NCBI RefSeq assembly: GCF_029846255.1 | Contig: NZ_JARVWQ010000002.1 | Coordinates: 496,001 to 560,000, forward strand | From: Amnibacterium sp. CER49 | GTDB taxonomy: Bacteria > Actinomycetota > Actinomycetes > Actinomycetales > Microbacteriaceae | Length of the DNA: 64,000 bases | Reading direction: 5' to 3' | Shown: positions 41,544 through 51,332 of the stretch, piece by piece | Numbering within the stretch: position 1 is the stretch's first letter | How the letters are laid out: every line of letters starts with the position of its first letter | Notes under the pieces: generated by a model | Database searches by the model: none | Told to the model about the DNA's origin: nothing | Seen by the model: the letters and a program-made list of their open reading frames with translations, nothing else | Translations under genes and position numbers: made by a program

Positions 41544-42860
41544 GTGACCTCCTCCGGCACCACCTGGCGCTCCAGCTTCTCCGCCCTCTCCGTCCGCAAC
41601 TTCCGCATGTTCGCGGGCGCCAACGTGCTCGCGATGACCGCCACCTGGATGCAGCGCATCGCGCAGGACTGGCTCGTGCTCCAGCTGACCGGCAGCGTCG
41701 CGGCCGTGGGCGTCACCACCGCGATGCAGTTCGGGCCGATGCTCGTGCTCGGGCTCCACGGCGGCGTGATCGTCGACCGCTACTCGAAGCGGAAGCTGCT
41801 TATGATCACGCAGGGCAGCGCGGCGCTCCTCTCGGCGGTCCTCGCCGCGCTCACCCTCACGGGCACCGCGAGCGTGTGGGCCGTCTGGGCCACGGCGCTC
41901 GGCATCGGCGTCGTGACGGTCGTCGACAACCCGGCGCGGCAGGTGTTCGCGAACGAGCTCGTCGGGCCGAAGCACCTCCGCAACGCCATCACGATCAACT
42001 CCGGCGTGTTCCAGCTCGGCGGCCTGCTCGGCCCGGCCGTCAGCGGCGCGCTGATCGCCGTCGTCGGCGGCGGCCCCGCGTTCCTGCTGAACGCCGCCGC
42101 CTGCGCGTTCACGGTGTTCATGCTCACGCGGCTCGACGTGTCGGCCCTGCACCCGATCGCGCCGGCGCCCCGCAAGCGCGGGCAGCTCGCCGAGGGCGTC
42201 CGCTACGCCGCCGCGCGGCCCGCGATCCGCTGGCCGATCGTGCTGGTGGCGTTCCTCGCCGTGTTCACCCTGACGACGCCCGTGCTGCTCGCCGCCTACG
42301 CGAAGCAGGTGTTCGACCAGGGCGCCGCCGGCTACGGCCTCTTCAACTCGCTGATCGCGGGGGGCGCGCTCGTCGGCGCGATCCTCACCACCCGCCGCTC
42401 CGTCATCCGCCTCCGCACCGTGATCGTCTGCGGGGGCGTCTGGGCGGCCCTGCAGGCGGTCGCCGCGCTCATGCCGAGCGAGGTCGCCTTCGGCGTCGCG
42501 CTCGTCGGCGTCGGCGTCTCGAACCAGTTCTTCTTCATGGCCGCGAACCCGCTCATCCAGACGACGAGCGCCGCAGCCGTGCGCGGCCGCGTCATGGCGG
42601 TCTGGATCCTCGTGCTGCTCGGCGGCCAGGGCGTCGGGGGCCCCGTGATGGGCTGGATCGTCGACCTGATCGGCCCGCGCGGCGGCATGATCCTCTCCGG
42701 CGCCGTCCCCGCCCTCGCGGCGGTCGTCATCGGGATCGTCATCGCGCGGCAGGGCCACCTCCGTCTCGCGGTGCACTGGCGCGAGCCCCTGCACCCGGTC
42801 GCGATCCGGCACGTGCCCGTCGCTCCCGCGCCCGTCGCCACGGCACGCCGCATCGCCTAG
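41544..42860 (+). CDS. MFS transporter, DHA3-like efflux type
   Basis: A 438-residue, 12-helix major facilitator protein of the drug:H+ antiporter-3/EntS kind. The loop 2-3 signature is GGVIVDRYSKRKLL; NVLAMTATWMQRIAQDWLVL precedes it; NPLIQTTSAAAVRGRVMAVW lies in the C-terminal half. It would export a small hydrophobic compound or siderophore. It is controlled in all likelihood by the divergent LysR gene. GTG 41544 has no clear ribosome site and may be close to the transcript 5' end. Confidence 0.88.
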   Translation: MTSSGTTWRSSFSALSVRNFRMFAGANVLAMTATWMQRIAQDWLVLQLTGSVAAVGVTTAMQFGPMLVLGLHGGVIVDRYSKRKLLMITQGSAALLSAVLAALTLTGTASVWAVWATALGIGVVTVVDNPARQVFANELVGPKHLRNAITINSGVFQLGGLLGPAVSGALIAVVGGGPAFLLNAAACAFTVFMLTRLDVSALHPIAPAPRKRGQLAEGVRYAAARPAIRWPIVLVAFLAVFTLTTPVLLAAYAKQVFDQGAAGYGLFNSLIAGGALVGAILTTRRSVIRLRTVIVCGGVWAALQAVAALMPSEVAFGVALVGVGVSNQFFFMAANPLIQTTSAAAVRGRVMAVWILVLLGGQGVGGPVMGWIVDLIGPRGGMILSGAVPALAAVVIGIVIARQGHLRLAVHWREPLHPVAIRHVPVAPAPVATARRIA

Positions 42861-42870
42861 CGTCTCCGGC

Positions 42871-44745
42871 ATGCGCCAGCCGTTGCTGCACGACGCGGAG
42901 GTCTCCCTCGCCGCGCCGGCCCAGATCTGGTGCCGCCCCGACGGCACCCTCAGCGCTCCGATCGACGGGTTGTGGATCTCGGACGTCCGGATCCTCTCGC
43001 GCGTCGACATCGCTGCCGCGGGGAGCCCGATCGAGCACATCAGCACGGCCAGGATCAGCACGGCCCGCACGCGGTTCACCGCTCTGCTCCCCGGTCTCGA
43101 CGATCCGTCGCCCGATCCGCACGTGCTGCTGCACCGCGACCGCACGGTCACGGTCGAGGGGCTCATCGAGACCCTCGTCGCCTCGAACGCCCGCGACGAC
43201 GCCCTCGAGCTCTCGCTCACGCTCGACCTCGGGTCGGACCTCCTCGAGATGCCCGCCGTGCGGCGCGGTGAGCGGGGCGCACCGCTCCCGATCGAGGTCG
43301 CGGGCGCGACCGCCCGCTGGGGGGACGCGAGCGTCACCGCCTTCCTCACCGTCGACGACGGTCTCGAGGTGTCGCCCACCGAGCAGGGCGTCGCCCTCAC
43401 CTGGCGCGCACACGTGCCGGCGCACGGCAGCGCGACCGCGTCGTGGACGGTCCGCGTCGATGACGCCGCCGGCGTGGTCCGGGCGCCGCGGCGGCGCGTG
43501 CCGCTGACCGCCCCGCCCACCGGCCGCAGCGCACTCGACGCCTGGCTGCGTGTCGCGCTCGACGACCTCGAGGCGCTCGAGCTCGCGCTGCCCGACGCCC
43601 CGGACGACGTCTTCCTCGCCGCGGGGGGCCCCTGGTTCCTCACGCTGTTCGGTCGGGACTCCATCTGGGCGGCCCGCATGCTGCTGACGATCGACGTGCG
43701 CATCGCCGCCGGCACGCTCAAGGTCCTCGCGCGGCTGCAGGGCACGACCACCGATCGCACCACCGGCGAGCGTCCCGGCGGCATCCTGCACGAGCTCCGG
43801 CGCGGTGAGACGGCGCTCTCCGAGGGGCTCACGCTCCCACCGCGGTACTACGGCACGATCGACGCGACCCCGCTCTGGATCCTCCTGCTGCACGACGCCT
43901 GGCGGGCGGGCCTCCCCGACGACGAGGTGCGCGGCCTGCTGCCGGCGCTCCGCTCCGCTCTCGGCTGGCTCCGCGCCGCGGTGCCGCAGGACGGGTTCCT
44001 GGCCTACCACGACGAGAGCGGCCACGGCCTCGCGAACCAGGGCTGGAAGGACTCCGGCGACAGCGTGCGCTGGCGCGACGGCCGGCTCGCGCAGGGGCCG
44101 ATCTCGCTCTGCGAGGTCCAGGGCTACGCCCACGAGGCCGCCCTCGCCGCCGCCGCGCTGCTCATCGCGTTCGGCGACCCCGATGAGGCGGCGCCCTGGG
44201 CCGCCTGGGCGGCGCAGCTGAAGGCACGCTTCCGCGACGCGTTCTGGGTGCAGGACGGCGAGGGCGGGTATCCCGCCATCGCGCTCGACGCCGACGGCCG
44301 GGCCGTCGACTCGCTGACGAGCAACATCGGCCATCTGCTCGGCACCGGCCTGCTCGACGCCGCCGACGAGGCCCGTGTGGCGAGCCTCCTGGTCGATCCC
44401 CGCCTCGACAGCGGCTACGGGCTCCGCACCATGGCGGACGACTCCGGCGGCTTCTGGCCCCTCAGCTACCACTGCGGCAGCGTCTGGGCGCACGACACCG
44501 CGATCGCCGTGCACGGCCTCATCCGCGCGGGGTTCCCCGCCGAGGCCCGCCGACTCGCCGAGGGCCTCGTCGCCGCGGCCGAGGGGTTCGGGTGGCGGAT
44601 GCCCGAGCTCTTCTCAGGCGCTGCGGACGGAGCGCCGGTCCCGTACCCGGCGGCCTGCCACCCGCAGGCCTGGTCCGCCGCCGCGGCCGTGGAGGTGCGA
44701 GCAGCGCTCGCTCCCGGCACGGATCCGGTCGCCAGCCCGACCTGA
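42871..44745 (+). CDS. Amylo-alpha-1,6-glucosidase-type glycogen debranching-like enzyme
   Basis: A 624-residue protein. Residues about 10-215 form the N-terminal beta domain of debranching-type enzymes (GLWISDVRILSRVD ... SNARDDALELSLTLDLGSD), and residues about 240-620 an (alpha/alpha)6 barrel with FLTLFGRDSIWAARMLL and NQGWKDSGDSV, placing the likely catalytic acids in the FGRDS and KDSGD motifs. It probably hydrolyses alpha-1,6 branches or trims an oligosaccharide. It starts ten bases after the MFS gene, so the MFS could be linked to sugar export or the pairing may be chance. Confidence 0.83.
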   Translation: MRQPLLHDAEVSLAAPAQIWCRPDGTLSAPIDGLWISDVRILSRVDIAAAGSPIEHISTARISTARTRFTALLPGLDDPSPDPHVLLHRDRTVTVEGLIETLVASNARDDALELSLTLDLGSDLLEMPAVRRGERGAPLPIEVAGATARWGDASVTAFLTVDDGLEVSPTEQGVALTWRAHVPAHGSATASWTVRVDDAAGVVRAPRRRVPLTAPPTGRSALDAWLRVALDDLEALELALPDAPDDVFLAAGGPWFLTLFGRDSIWAARMLLTIDVRIAAGTLKVLARLQGTTTDRTTGERPGGILHELRRGETALSEGLTLPPRYYGTIDATPLWILLLHDAWRAGLPDDEVRGLLPALRSALGWLRAAVPQDGFLAYHDESGHGLANQGWKDSGDSVRWRDGRLAQGPISLCEVQGYAHEAALAAAALLIAFGDPDEAAPWAAWAAQLKARFRDAFWVQDGEGGYPAIALDADGRAVDSLTSNIGHLLGTGLLDAADEARVASLLVDPRLDSGYGLRTMADDSGGFWPLSYHCGSVWAHDTAIAVHGLIRAGFPAEARRLAEGLVAAAEGFGWRMPELFSGAADGAPVPYPAACHPQAWSAAAAVEVRAALAPGTDPVASPT

Positions 44746-44780
44746 GGCTCCCGAGGGCTGGTCGCAGAACGCGACAGGGG

Positions 44781-45332
44781 TCAGGCGACCGGCCTGCCGA
44801 GCCCCTCGACGACCTCGACGCCGGGCAGCGCCGCCAGCACCGCCCCCGGCACGAGCAGCTTCGAGCCGCGGATCCCGGACCCGACGAGCACGAGGGCCTG
44901 CGGCACGACGTCGGCGTCGAGGAGGATCGGCCATCCCGCGGGCAGGCCGATCGGCGTGATGCCGCCGTACTCCATGCCGCTCCGCGCGACGGCGTCGTCC
45001 TGCGGCAGGAACGACGCCTTGCGCACGTCGAGGCGGCGCTTCACGACGCCGTTCACATCCGCCCGCTTCGTCGACGGGACGAGGCAGGCGGCCACCCGCT
45101 CGTCGCCCTCGCGGCGCCCCGCGACCACGACGCAGTTCACGAGCGCCGCCGGATCGAGCGCGTAGCGCTGCTGCGTCGCGGCGGTCTCGGAGATCGCCGG
45201 ATCGATCGGGAGGACGCCGATCCGCTCGCCGAGGTCGTGCGCCGCGACGAAGGCCGCGACCGGGGCGCCGAGGAGGTCCGGCCGCTCCCGCGCGGGCACG
45301 GCCTCGATCGACCCGAGCCGGAAGGCAGTCAT
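44781..45332 (-). CDS. YbaK/aminoacyl-tRNA deacylase-domain protein
   Basis: A 183-residue YbaK/ProRS INS-type protein that hydrolyses mischarged aminoacyl-tRNA. The family lysine is expected within the KRRLDVRKASFL segment, and the SGMEYGGITPIGLP motif (consensus GxxPG-type loop) is clear. Its ATG shares one base with the cysE stop (TGATG), making it the third gene of cysK-cysE-ybaK. A link with cysteine metabolism is suggestive, as YbaK clears Cys-tRNA(Pro). The exact specificity is inferred. Confidence 0.85.
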   Translation of the reverse strand: MTAFRLGSIEAVPARERPDLLGAPVAAFVAAHDLGERIGVLPIDPAISETAATQQRYALDPAALVNCVVVAGRREGDERVAACLVPSTKRADVNGVVKRRLDVRKASFLPQDDAVARSGMEYGGITPIGLPAGWPILLDADVVPQALVLVGSGIRGSKLLVPGAVLAALPGVEVVEGLGRPVA

Positions 45333-45892
45333 CAGATGACCCAGTGGTGCACCGAGGCGTCCTGCGGCGAGCGCGGCCGAGCGACGGCCGGCACGCCGAG
45401 CAGCAACGAGTGCGGCGGGGCGTCGTGCACGACGACGGCGCCCGCGCCGACGACGCTGTCCGCGCCGACGGTGATCGGACCGAGCAGCTTCGCGCCCGCA
45501 CCGACCAGCACCCGGTCGCCGACCGTGGGGTGGCGCTTCACGTGCCGCCAGGTCGTGCCGCCGAGGGTCACACCGTGGTACAGCGTCACGTCGTCGCCGA
45601 TCTCGGCGGTCTCGCCGACGACGACGCCGGAGCCGTGGTCGATGAACAGCCGACGACCGATCGTCGCGCCTGGGTGGATCTCGACGCCCGTGAGGAACCG
45701 GGTGAGCTGCGAGAGCAGCCGCGCGGCGAAGCGGTGGCCGGCGCGGTGCATGCGGTTCGCGACGCGGTACGACCAGACGGCGTGCAGGCCCGGGTAGAGC
45801 AGGGCGACCTCGAGGCGCGTCCGGGCCGCGGGATCGCGCACGAGCGCGACCGCGAGGTCCTCCCGCACCCCGATGAACGGCGGCCTGGTCAC
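45332..45892 (-). CDS. cysE: Serine O-acetyltransferase
   Basis: A 186-residue short CysE that acetylates L-serine with acetyl-CoA. After a helical N-terminus come the left-handed beta-helix hexapeptides: [45 protein letters not shown] and [20 protein letters not shown], with the catalytic His residues in IDHG and YHGV. The C-terminal tail ends VHHWVI, the usual Ile that docks into CysK. GTG 45892 overlaps the cysK stop by four bases. Confidence 0.95.
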   Translation of the reverse strand: MTRPPFIGVREDLAVALVRDPAARTRLEVALLYPGLHAVWSYRVANRMHRAGHRFAARLLSQLTRFLTGVEIHPGATIGRRLFIDHGSGVVVGETAEIGDDVTLYHGVTLGGTTWRHVKRHPTVGDRVLVGAGAKLLGPITVGADSVVGAGAVVVHDAPPHSLLLGVPAVARPRSPQDASVHHWVI

Positions 45893-46824
45893 ACGTCCAG
45901 GTCCTGGAACAGCACCGTCGAGAGGTACCGCTCGCCGTAGCTCGCGAGCACGACGACGATCGTCCTCCCCGCGTGCTCGGGCCGCTGCGCCACCTGGACG
46001 GCCGCGTACGCGGTCGCGCCGGAGGAGATGCCGGCGAGGATGCCCTCCTCGCGGGCGAGGCGCCGCGCCATCGCGACCGACTGGTCGATGTCGACGTCGA
46101 CGACCTCGTCGTAGACGGTGCGGTCGAGCACGTCGGGCACGAAGTTCGCACCGAGACCCTGGATCTTGTGCGGGCCGGGCGCGCCGCCGTTCAGGATCGG
46201 CGACTCCTTCGGCTCCACCGCGATCACCTGCAGGCCGGGCTTCTGCTCCTTGAGGTACCGGCCGGCGCCCGTGATCGTGCCGCCGGTGCCGACCCCGGTG
46301 ACGAACACGTCGACGGCGCCGTCGGTGTCCTCCCAGATCTCGGGCCCGGTGGTGGCGTGGTGGATCGCGGGGTTCGCCTCGTTCTCGAACTGCCGGGCGA
46401 GCACCGCACCGGGCCGCTCGGCGGCGATCTGCTCCGCCCGCGAGACGGCGCCCTTCATGCCCTCGCTCGCGGGCGTGAGCACGAGCTCGGCCCCGTAGGC
46501 CCGCAGCAGCTTGCGGCGCTCGATCGACATCGACTCCGGCATCGTGAGCACGACCGTGTAGCCCCGGGCCGCGCCGACCATCGCGAGGGCGATACCGGTG
46601 TTGCCGCTCGTGCCCTCGACGATCGTGCCGCCGGGCCGCAGCTGCCCGGACCGCTCCGCGGCGTCGACGACCGCGATGCCGAGCCGGTCCTTCACGCTCG
46701 ACGACGGGTTGTAGAACTCGAGCTTCGCGAGCACCGTCGCGCCCGCGCCGTCCGTCACCCGGTTCAGGCGCACGAGCGGGGTCCGGCCGAAGGCCTCGGT
46801 GATCGACGAGTAGGTGCGTGCCAT
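45889..46824 (-). CDS. cysK: Cysteine synthase A (O-acetylserine sulfhydrylase)
   Basis: A 311-residue PLP enzyme that replaces the acetyl group of O-acetylserine with sulfide. Internal aldimine Lys in [11 protein letters not shown], substrate loop [11 protein letters not shown], phosphate loop [15 protein letters not shown], and SSGA near the C-terminus. It is the first gene of cysK-cysE-ybaK. ATG 46824 ([17 protein letters not shown]) is the canonical family start. It is the genuine cysK of the window, in contrast to the paralogue at 15516. Confidence 0.95.
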   Translation of the reverse strand: MARTYSSITEAFGRTPLVRLNRVTDGAGATVLAKLEFYNPSSSVKDRLGIAVVDAAERSGQLRPGGTIVEGTSGNTGIALAMVGAARGYTVVLTMPESMSIERRKLLRAYGAELVLTPASEGMKGAVSRAEQIAAERPGAVLARQFENEANPAIHHATTGPEIWEDTDGAVDVFVTGVGTGGTITGAGRYLKEQKPGLQVIAVEPKESPILNGGAPGPHKIQGLGANFVPDVLDRTVYDEVVDVDIDQSVAMARRLAREEGILAGISSGATAYAAVQVAQRPEHAGRTIVVVLASYGERYLSTVLFQDLDV

Positions 46825-46991
46825 GAGCGTGCTGATCCTCCATGAGCCGCGGGTCGCCTGCGTCGGCGCCAGCCTAGGGCGGGAGAGCCCCCGCCCGCTG
46901 ACCGCGCCTGCGAGGACGGTAAGAAGCACGGTCGCGACGCGGCGGCCCACCGGGCCGCGCGTACCCTCGGGAGCCACGGAAAGGGGTCCCG

Positions 46992-48041
46992 ATGTCCTCC
47001 CGTCTGCTCCGCTGGCTGCCCGCGGTGATCGCGCCCGCGGTCGTCGTCGGCGCGGTCGCCGTCCCGCTCGCCGCCACCGCCTCGGCAGACCTGCCTCCGA
47101 AGCCGGCCGACGAGGTGCTCGCGCTCGTCGCGAAGGCGAGGGCCATCCCGGGCTTCACCGGCGAGGTGCAGCAGACCAGCTACCTCGGCCTGCCGTCGCT
47201 GCCGACCTCCGGCGCCGGCAGCGACTCCTCCACCGCGCAGACGCTGAACCTGCTGACCGGCACGCACACCGCTCGCGTGGCGGTGGCGGGCACGAGCCGC
47301 AGCCGCATCGCGATCCTCGACACCACCGCGGAGCGCGACGTCGTGCGGAACGGCTCGACGGTGTGGCTGTGGGACTCGAGGAGGAACAGCGCCACCGAGG
47401 TCACCGGCTCCGGGGCCTCGGCCCAGCAGCAGGAGTCCACGACGATGTCGCCGGCCGAGGCCGCCGACGCCCTGCTCGCGAAGGTCGGACCGAGCACCGA
47501 CGTCTCCGTCGACACGACGACCTCGGTCGCCGGGCACGCGGCGTACACGCTCGTGCTCACGCCCGAGTCGGCCGACACCACCGTCGGCTCCATCCGGATC
47601 GCGGTCGACGGGACGACCGGTCTGCAGCTGCGCGTGCAGGCGTTCGCGAAGGGAGCGGGCAGCCCGGCGTTCGAGTCGGCCTTCACGTCGCTCACGTACA
47701 CGGTGCCCGACGCGGCGACGTTCGAGTTCACCCCGCCGGCCGGCGCGACCGTCGAGCGCCACACGGTGAGCCCGAGCACGCACGAGCAGCACCGGTCGCT
47801 CCCCACGGCCGATCGCCCCACCGTCACCGGCTCCGGCTGGGACGCGGTCGTGACGATCCCCGCGGCCGACGTGCCCGCGACGCTGTCGGGCAACGCGACG
47901 TTCCAGCGCCTCACGACGCCGACGGCCGCCGGCCGGGTGCTCGCGACCTCGCTCGTGAACGTGCTGCGCACCGACGACGGCCGGGTGCTCGCGGGCGCCG
48001 TGCCGATCAGCCGCCTCGTCGCGGTCGCGGCCGCGCACTGA
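46992..48041 (+). CDS. Secreted LolA/RseB-like (DUF2092-type) protein
   Basis: A 349-residue exported protein. Residues 1-33 are a signal peptide (basic start MSSRLLR, hydrophobic core, ATASA cleavage site); there is no lipobox Cys. The mature part is the half-barrel of the LolA/LppX/RseB superfamily: [35 protein letters not shown], and [20 protein letters not shown]. Such proteins bind lipids or sense envelope state. It lies directly before an ABC transporter, which suggests that they cooperate in moving a lipid-like molecule. AAGGGG precedes ATG 46992. Confidence 0.8.
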   Translation: MSSRLLRWLPAVIAPAVVVGAVAVPLAATASADLPPKPADEVLALVAKARAIPGFTGEVQQTSYLGLPSLPTSGAGSDSSTAQTLNLLTGTHTARVAVAGTSRSRIAILDTTAERDVVRNGSTVWLWDSRRNSATEVTGSGASAQQQESTTMSPAEAADALLAKVGPSTDVSVDTTTSVAGHAAYTLVLTPESADTTVGSIRIAVDGTTGLQLRVQAFAKGAGSPAFESAFTSLTYTVPDAATFEFTPPAGATVERHTVSPSTHEQHRSLPTADRPTVTGSGWDAVVTIPAADVPATLSGNATFQRLTTPTAAGRVLATSLVNVLRTDDGRVLAGAVPISRLVAVAAAH

Positions 48042-48079
48042 GCGGCCGGCGCTCGGCACCCGCGGACCCCGCGCCGGAC

Positions 48080-49021
48080 GTGGACGCCTCGGCGCTCGCG
48101 GTCGAGACGCACGGCCTCACGAAGCGCTTCGGGCGGCGCACCGCCGTCGACGCGGTCGACCTCGCGGTGCCCTGCGGCAGCGTCTTCGGCTTCCTCGGCC
48201 CGAACGGATCCGGCAAGACGACGACGATCCGCATGCTGCTCGGCCTCATCACCGCCTCGAGCGGGGACGCGGCGGTGCTCGGCCGCCGCATGCCCGACGA
48301 GCAGGGTGCGGTGCTCCCCCGCGTCGGCGCGCTGGTCGAGGGCCCGGGCTTCGCCCCCTACCTCTCGGGCGCGCAGAACCTCGCACGGCTCGACGCGGCG
48401 GACGCGCGCGCCGACGGGCGCTCGCGCCGCCGGCGGATCGCGGACGCGCTCGACCGGGTCGGCCTCGCCGCCGCGGCCGACCGGAAGGTGAAGGCCTACT
48501 CGCTCGGCATGAAGCAGCGGCTCGGCCTCGCGAACGCGCTGCTGCGCCCGCGCGACCTGCTCGTGCTCGACGAGCCCACGAACGGCCTCGACCCGCAGGG
48601 CACCCGCGAGGTGCGCTCGCTCGTCCGCGCGCTCGCCTCCGACGGCACGACCGTGTTCGTCTCGAGCCACCTGCTCGCGGAGATCGAGCAGATCTGCACC
48701 CACGCCGGGATCATGCGCGCCGGGCGGCTCGTCGCGCAGGGCTCGCTCGAGGCGCTCCGCGGCGGCGGCACCGTCGCGACGGTCACGACGCCCGACGTGG
48801 CGGCCGCGCACGAGGTGCTCGTCCGGTTCGGCGGGACGCCGCAGCAGGCGCCGAGCGGGACCGCGGCCGTCGCGGCGCTCCCCGACGGCGTCGCGCCCGA
48901 GGCGCTCGTCGACGCCCTCGTCACGGCCGCGGTGCGGGTCCGGGGCTTCACCGTCGCGGGCGCGAGCCTCGAGGAGCGCTTCGTCGAGCTGACCGGGGAG
49001 GGCTTCGATGTCGAGTCCTGA
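48080..49021 (+). CDS. ABC transporter ATP-binding protein
   Basis: A 313-residue CcmA-type ATPase. Walker A GPNGSGKTTTIR, signature SLGMKQRLGLANAL, Walker B LLVLDEPTNGLDP, then the H-loop SSHLLAEIEQ. The last 90 residues are a small accessory domain. I use GTG 48080; an in-frame CTG at 48038 would overlap the upstream stop (CTGA) and add 14 residues. Its 3' end overlaps the permease gene by 14 bases. With the LolA-like protein and permease it forms a putative exporter system. Confidence 0.88.
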   Translation: MDASALAVETHGLTKRFGRRTAVDAVDLAVPCGSVFGFLGPNGSGKTTTIRMLLGLITASSGDAAVLGRRMPDEQGAVLPRVGALVEGPGFAPYLSGAQNLARLDAADARADGRSRRRRIADALDRVGLAAAADRKVKAYSLGMKQRLGLANALLRPRDLLVLDEPTNGLDPQGTREVRSLVRALASDGTTVFVSSHLLAEIEQICTHAGIMRAGRLVAQGSLEALRGGGTVATVTTPDVAAAHEVLVRFGGTPQQAPSGTAAVAALPDGVAPEALVDALVTAAVRVRGFTVAGASLEERFVELTGEGFDVES

Positions 49022-49871
49022 GCGCCCCGCCGTCGCCGCCTCGCGCGCGCCGCGCCCGGCGGTCGGCGCGCTCGTGCTGTCCGAGGTGGCCGTGGTGTTC
49101 CGGCGCCGCCGCACCTGGGCCATGCTGCTCGCGCTCGCCGCGATCCCCGTGCTCGTCGCGATCGCCGTCCGGGTGTCGAGCGCGCGCAGCGGGGGCAACG
49201 GTCCCGCGCTCATCGGCGCGATCGCGGGCAACGGCCTCTTCGTCGGCGTCGCGTCGCTCGTGCTCGCGATCCCGTTGTTCCTGCCGCTCACGATCGGGGT
49301 CGTCGCAGGCGACACGATCGCCGGCGAGGCGGCGCAGGGCACCCTGCGCTACCTGCTCGTCGTCCCCGCCGGCCGGGTCCGCCTGCTCGTCGTGAAGCTG
49401 ATCGGTGCGGCGGTCTTCTGCCTCGCGGCGCCCTTCGCGATCGTCCTCGCGGGCACGGTCGTCGGCGCGCTGCTGTTCCCCGTCGGGCCCGTCACCCTGC
49501 TCTCCGGCGATCAGGTGCCCGTGGCGGAGGGCCTCGGCCGCCTCGCCCTGATCGGCCTCTACACCGCGGTGTCGATGCTCGGGCTCACCGCGGTCGGGCT
49601 CTTCGTCTCGACCGTCACCGACGTGCCGGTCGGTGCGATGGCGACCACCGTCGTGCTCGCGGTCACGTCGGAGGTGCTCGACCAGCTGCCGCAGCTCGCC
49701 TGGCTGCACCCCTGGCTGCTCTCCGACCCGTGGCTCGGCTTCATCGACCTGCTGCGCCAGCCGCCGATCTGGTCGAGCTTCGGCACCGACGTGCTCGTGC
49801 AGCTCGGCTACGTGGTCGTCTTCGGCGCGCTCGCCTACGGCCGGTTCACCACCCGCGACGTGCTCGCATGA
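49008..49871 (+). CDS. ABC-2-type permease
   Basis: A 287-residue membrane protein with six predicted helices (e.g. LLALAAIPVLVAIAVRV, GLFVGVASLVLAIPLFLPLT, LLFPVGPVTLLSG region). The TIAGEAAQGTLRYLLV segment is the conserved coupling helix region of ABC-2 permeases. ATG 49008 overlaps the ATPase gene by 14 bases. Two ATPases and two permeases would form the exporter; the cargo is unknown. Confidence 0.85.
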   Translation: MSSPERPAVAASRAPRPAVGALVLSEVAVVFRRRRTWAMLLALAAIPVLVAIAVRVSSARSGGNGPALIGAIAGNGLFVGVASLVLAIPLFLPLTIGVVAGDTIAGEAAQGTLRYLLVVPAGRVRLLVVKLIGAAVFCLAAPFAIVLAGTVVGALLFPVGPVTLLSGDQVPVAEGLGRLALIGLYTAVSMLGLTAVGLFVSTVTDVPVGAMATTVVLAVTSEVLDQLPQLAWLHPWLLSDPWLGFIDLLRQPPIWSSFGTDVLVQLGYVVVFGALAYGRFTTRDVLA

Positions 49872-49953
49872 GGCTCCCCCGCGCCGCGAAGTAGGTTGGA
49901 CGGCGGGCCTCAGCCGCGGGCTCCGACTGCGACGAGGACGTGAGGGGACGCCG

Positions 49954-50625
49954 GTGCGCATCATCAGCTACAACCTTCGGGAGCACACCGCGCGGGGCGA
50001 GCTGGAGGGGCTCGCCGAGCGCTACGACGCCGATCTGCTCTGCCTGCAGGAGTGCGACAGCAGCGACATGCCGCAGACGCTCAAGCACCTCTCCCTCATC
50101 GACCAGACGAAGACGAACCGGCTCGGGCTCGCGATGTACTGCCGCAGCGACCGCTTCGAGCTGCACCGCTCGAAGCTCTTCGCGCTGCGCAAGTCGCTGC
50201 ACGACCGCGTCATGGCGCCCGCCCACGAGCGGCTGCTCGCCGCGCACCTCACCGACACCGCGACCGGGCAGGACGTGCTCGTCGGCGACTTCCACGCCGC
50301 CCCGCTCACCGCCTCGAACTCGCTCCGCCGCAAGCAGATCGCGGCCGCGCACGAGGGCATGCGCACCCTCGCCGACGGCGTGCCCGCCGTGATGGTCGGC
50401 GACTTCAACTACCCGTGGTTCGTGCGCGGGCTCGAGCGGCACCTCAGCTCCGCCGGCTACCAGCTCACGCGCACGAACGCGCCCACGTACGTGAAGTACC
50501 GGTACTTCAGCGGCTACTTCGACTTCGTCACGTCGACCGGGTTCGCCATCGACAGCATCGACGTGCTGCCGCAGGGCGCCTCCGACCACCTGCCGATCAG
50601 CCTCGAGGCGCGCATCGCCGCCTGA
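49954..50625 (+). CDS. Endonuclease/exonuclease/phosphatase (EEP) family protein
   Basis: A 223-residue EEP-fold enzyme: IISYNLRE opens it, DLLCLQEC carries the metal-binding Glu, VMVGDFNYPWF the catalytic Asp-Asn, and SDHLPISLE the terminal Asp-His. It is shorter than sphingomyelinases and resembles stand-alone DNase/phosphodiesterase members. There is no signal peptide, so it is cytoplasmic. GTG 49954 is supported by GAGGGG seven bases upstream. Substrate not identifiable. Confidence 0.84.
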   Translation: MRIISYNLREHTARGELEGLAERYDADLLCLQECDSSDMPQTLKHLSLIDQTKTNRLGLAMYCRSDRFELHRSKLFALRKSLHDRVMAPAHERLLAAHLTDTATGQDVLVGDFHAAPLTASNSLRRKQIAAAHEGMRTLADGVPAVMVGDFNYPWFVRGLERHLSSAGYQLTRTNAPTYVKYRYFSGYFDFVTSTGFAIDSIDVLPQGASDHLPISLEARIAA

Positions 50626-50640
50626 GCGCTCGGGCGCCGC

Positions 50641-51237
50641 TCAGCGCTGCTCGAGCGACTGCTGCTGGGGGTAGACCGTCTCGCCGCGCTCGAGCATCGC
50701 GACGAACTGCGCGATGCGCCGGGCCCGGGTCTCCGGGCGCTTCGCGGCGCCCACCCGGTAGAGGACCGCGTACCGGTTCTGCCGGTTGAGCCGCGCGAAG
50801 GCGGCCGTCGCGCGCGGCGACGCCGCGATCGCGGCGGCGAGGTCGTCCGGCACCTCCGCCGTCGAGGACGACGCGTAGGCGCGCTCCCAGCGGCCGTCGG
50901 CCTTGGCCCGCTCGACCTCGCGGAGGCCCGCCTCCCGCATCCGGCCCTCCGCGGCGAGCCGTTCGGCGATGCCGGTGTTGCGCTGGGACCAGACGCTCCG
51001 CGGACCGCGCGGGGTGAACACCTGCGTGTAGAAGCGCTCGTCGAGGCGGCCCACCTGCGAGTCGATCCAGCCGAAGCAGAGCGCGTGCTCGAGCGCCTCG
51101 TCGTAGGTGGGGCTCGACCCGCCCCCGCCCTTCTTCGCGAGCGCGAGCCGCACGCCCGGCGAGGTGGTGGCGTGCTCCTCGAGCCACCGCTCCCAGGCGT
51201 CGGCGTCGGGGACGAACAGCACCTCGCGCTCCGGCAT
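50641..51237 (-). CDS. YdeI/OmpD-associated family protein
   Basis: A 198-residue protein of the YdeI family, with LEEHATTSPGVRLALAKKG, ALEHALCFGWIDSQV, FTPRGPRSVWSQRN and the C-terminal segment ending in the RIAQFVAMLERGE motif. Family members are linked to bacteriocin protection or stress in enterobacteria, but the biochemical role is unknown. ATG 51237 is preferred to the adjoining GTG 51240 because it leaves a better gap to GGAGG. Confidence 0.8.
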   Translation of the reverse strand: MPEREVLFVPDADAWERWLEEHATTSPGVRLALAKKGGGGSSPTYDEALEHALCFGWIDSQVGRLDERFYTQVFTPRGPRSVWSQRNTGIAERLAAEGRMREAGLREVERAKADGRWERAYASSSTAEVPDDLAAAIAASPRATAAFARLNRQNRYAVLYRVGAAKRPETRARRIAQFVAMLERGETVYPQQQSLEQR

Positions 51238-51332
51238 CACCCCTCCGCCACGATCCTGCCCGCCCGTCCGACGCGCTCCAAGGAGGGAAGCCTGAGCGTC
51301 GGCAGAGTCTCCGTTGGATCGTTCTGACCCGT

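Noticed and set aside
48038-48079. CTG start (CTGA overlap) for the ABC ATPase
   Set aside because: A GTG at 48080 gives a normal family start, unlike the crcB case where no standard codon is available, so CTG is kept only as an alternative.
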